DNA from: Victivallis vadensis
GTDB taxonomy: Bacteria > Verrucomicrobiota > Lentisphaeria > Victivallales > GWF2-50-93
NCBI GenBank assembly: GCA_020718525.1
Contig: DYRX01000282.1
Location: forward strand, 1-5,292
Length of the DNA: 5,292 bases
Direction: 5' to 3'
Shown here: in pieces, positions 5,172-5,292 of the stretch
Layout: each line of letters opens with the position of its first letter
Position numbering within the stretch: the stretch's first letter is position 1
Translations under genes and position numbers: made by a program
Notes under the pieces: model-generated
Databases searched by the model: none
The model's input: only the letters and a program-made list of their open reading frames with translations
Told to the model about the DNA's origin: nothing

Positions 5172-5292
5172 GTGGATAAAACAAATCGAATCGAAGGTGG
5201 ATTCTTCGGGATGATAGTCGGTGATGCGCTCGGAGTGCCAGTCGAGTTCAAATCACGGGAGGAGCTGAAGGCTAATCCCGTCAAGGGAATGA
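5172..5292 (+). CDS. ADP-ribosylglycohydrolase family protein (5' part only)
   Basis: Forty codons are present before the window ends. The peptide contains GGFFGMIVGDALGVPVEF (residues 9-26) followed by SREEL and PVKGM. This is the N-terminal signature of the ADP-ribosylglycohydrolase (DraG/ARH-like) fold, in which the GDALG helix opens the all-alpha domain. Such enzymes remove ADP-ribose from proteins or act on related ADP-ribosyl compounds. The metal-binding aspartates that follow later in the family lie beyond the window, so activity cannot be judged. The start is GTG, with AAAAGGAG (5157-5164) ending 7 nt upstream and no in-frame ATG before residue 14. The overlapping TTG at 5170 is in another frame. 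Its promoter region abuts the insertion element. No link to the hcp operon is shown. Confidence 0.85.
   Translation, partial: MDKTNRIEGGFFGMIVGDALGVPVEFKSREELKANPVKGM

Noticed and set aside
1..5292. CRISPR array, tRNA, rRNA or toxin-antitoxin pair
   Set aside because: No regularly spaced repeats, cloverleaf sequences, rRNA segments or paired small genes were seen.

Overview
The window looks like part of a chromosome from an anaerobic bacterium of moderate GC content. The hybrid cluster protein is the anaerobe-type (class I) form, and it sits with an Fe-S-type Rrf2 regulator and a ferredoxin-like protein. The mix of an acetylxylan-esterase-like hydrolase, this Hcp cassette and a palindromic intergenic element would fit Lentisphaerota/Verrucomicrobiota, spirochaetes or similar gut or sediment anaerobes. 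No rRNA or other phylogenetic marker is present, so the phylum is an open guess.

Layout. (1) Positions 16-885, minus strand: an alpha/beta-hydrolase of the acetylxylan esterase type. It has its own well-formed promoter (914-942), a Shine-Dalgarno site and a TTG start, but it stops only 36 residues after the nucleophile serine, so the acid and histidine of the triad are missing. (2) Positions 886-1252: a divergent intergenic region with two outward promoters, a short CACACGAAG repeat, and a strong hairpin in the leader of the rightward operon. (3) Positions 1253-4474, plus strand: a tight four-gene operon of an Rrf2 regulator, a ferredoxin-like multi-cysteine protein, a small cupin and the hybrid cluster protein Hcp. 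The first two genes overlap by ATGA and the other gaps are 14 and 29 nt. (4) Positions 4475-5171: noncoding sequence with a perfect 12-bp palindrome (4504-4532). Eight bases further on lies a 575-bp decayed insertion element (4541-5115), bounded by 30-bp inverted repeats that match at 27 of 30 positions and holding a minus-strand fragment that resembles a transposase C-terminus. (5) From 5172: the first 40 codons of an ADP-ribosylglycohydrolase-family gene, GTG start, cut by the window edge.

Working together: the operon reads as a nitrosative/redox stress module. The Rrf2 protein probably senses NO or redox state through a cysteine-bound Fe-S cluster and controls its own operon. Hcp reduces NO or hydroxylamine, and the ferredoxin-like protein is a plausible electron donor or maturation partner. 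The cupin has no assigned role. The flanking hydrolase and ADP-ribosylglycohydrolase show no functional link to it. The parts I consider most worth a second look are the insertion-element remnant beside the palindrome, the cysteine-rich C-terminal half of the ferredoxin-like protein, and the leader hairpin of the operon.
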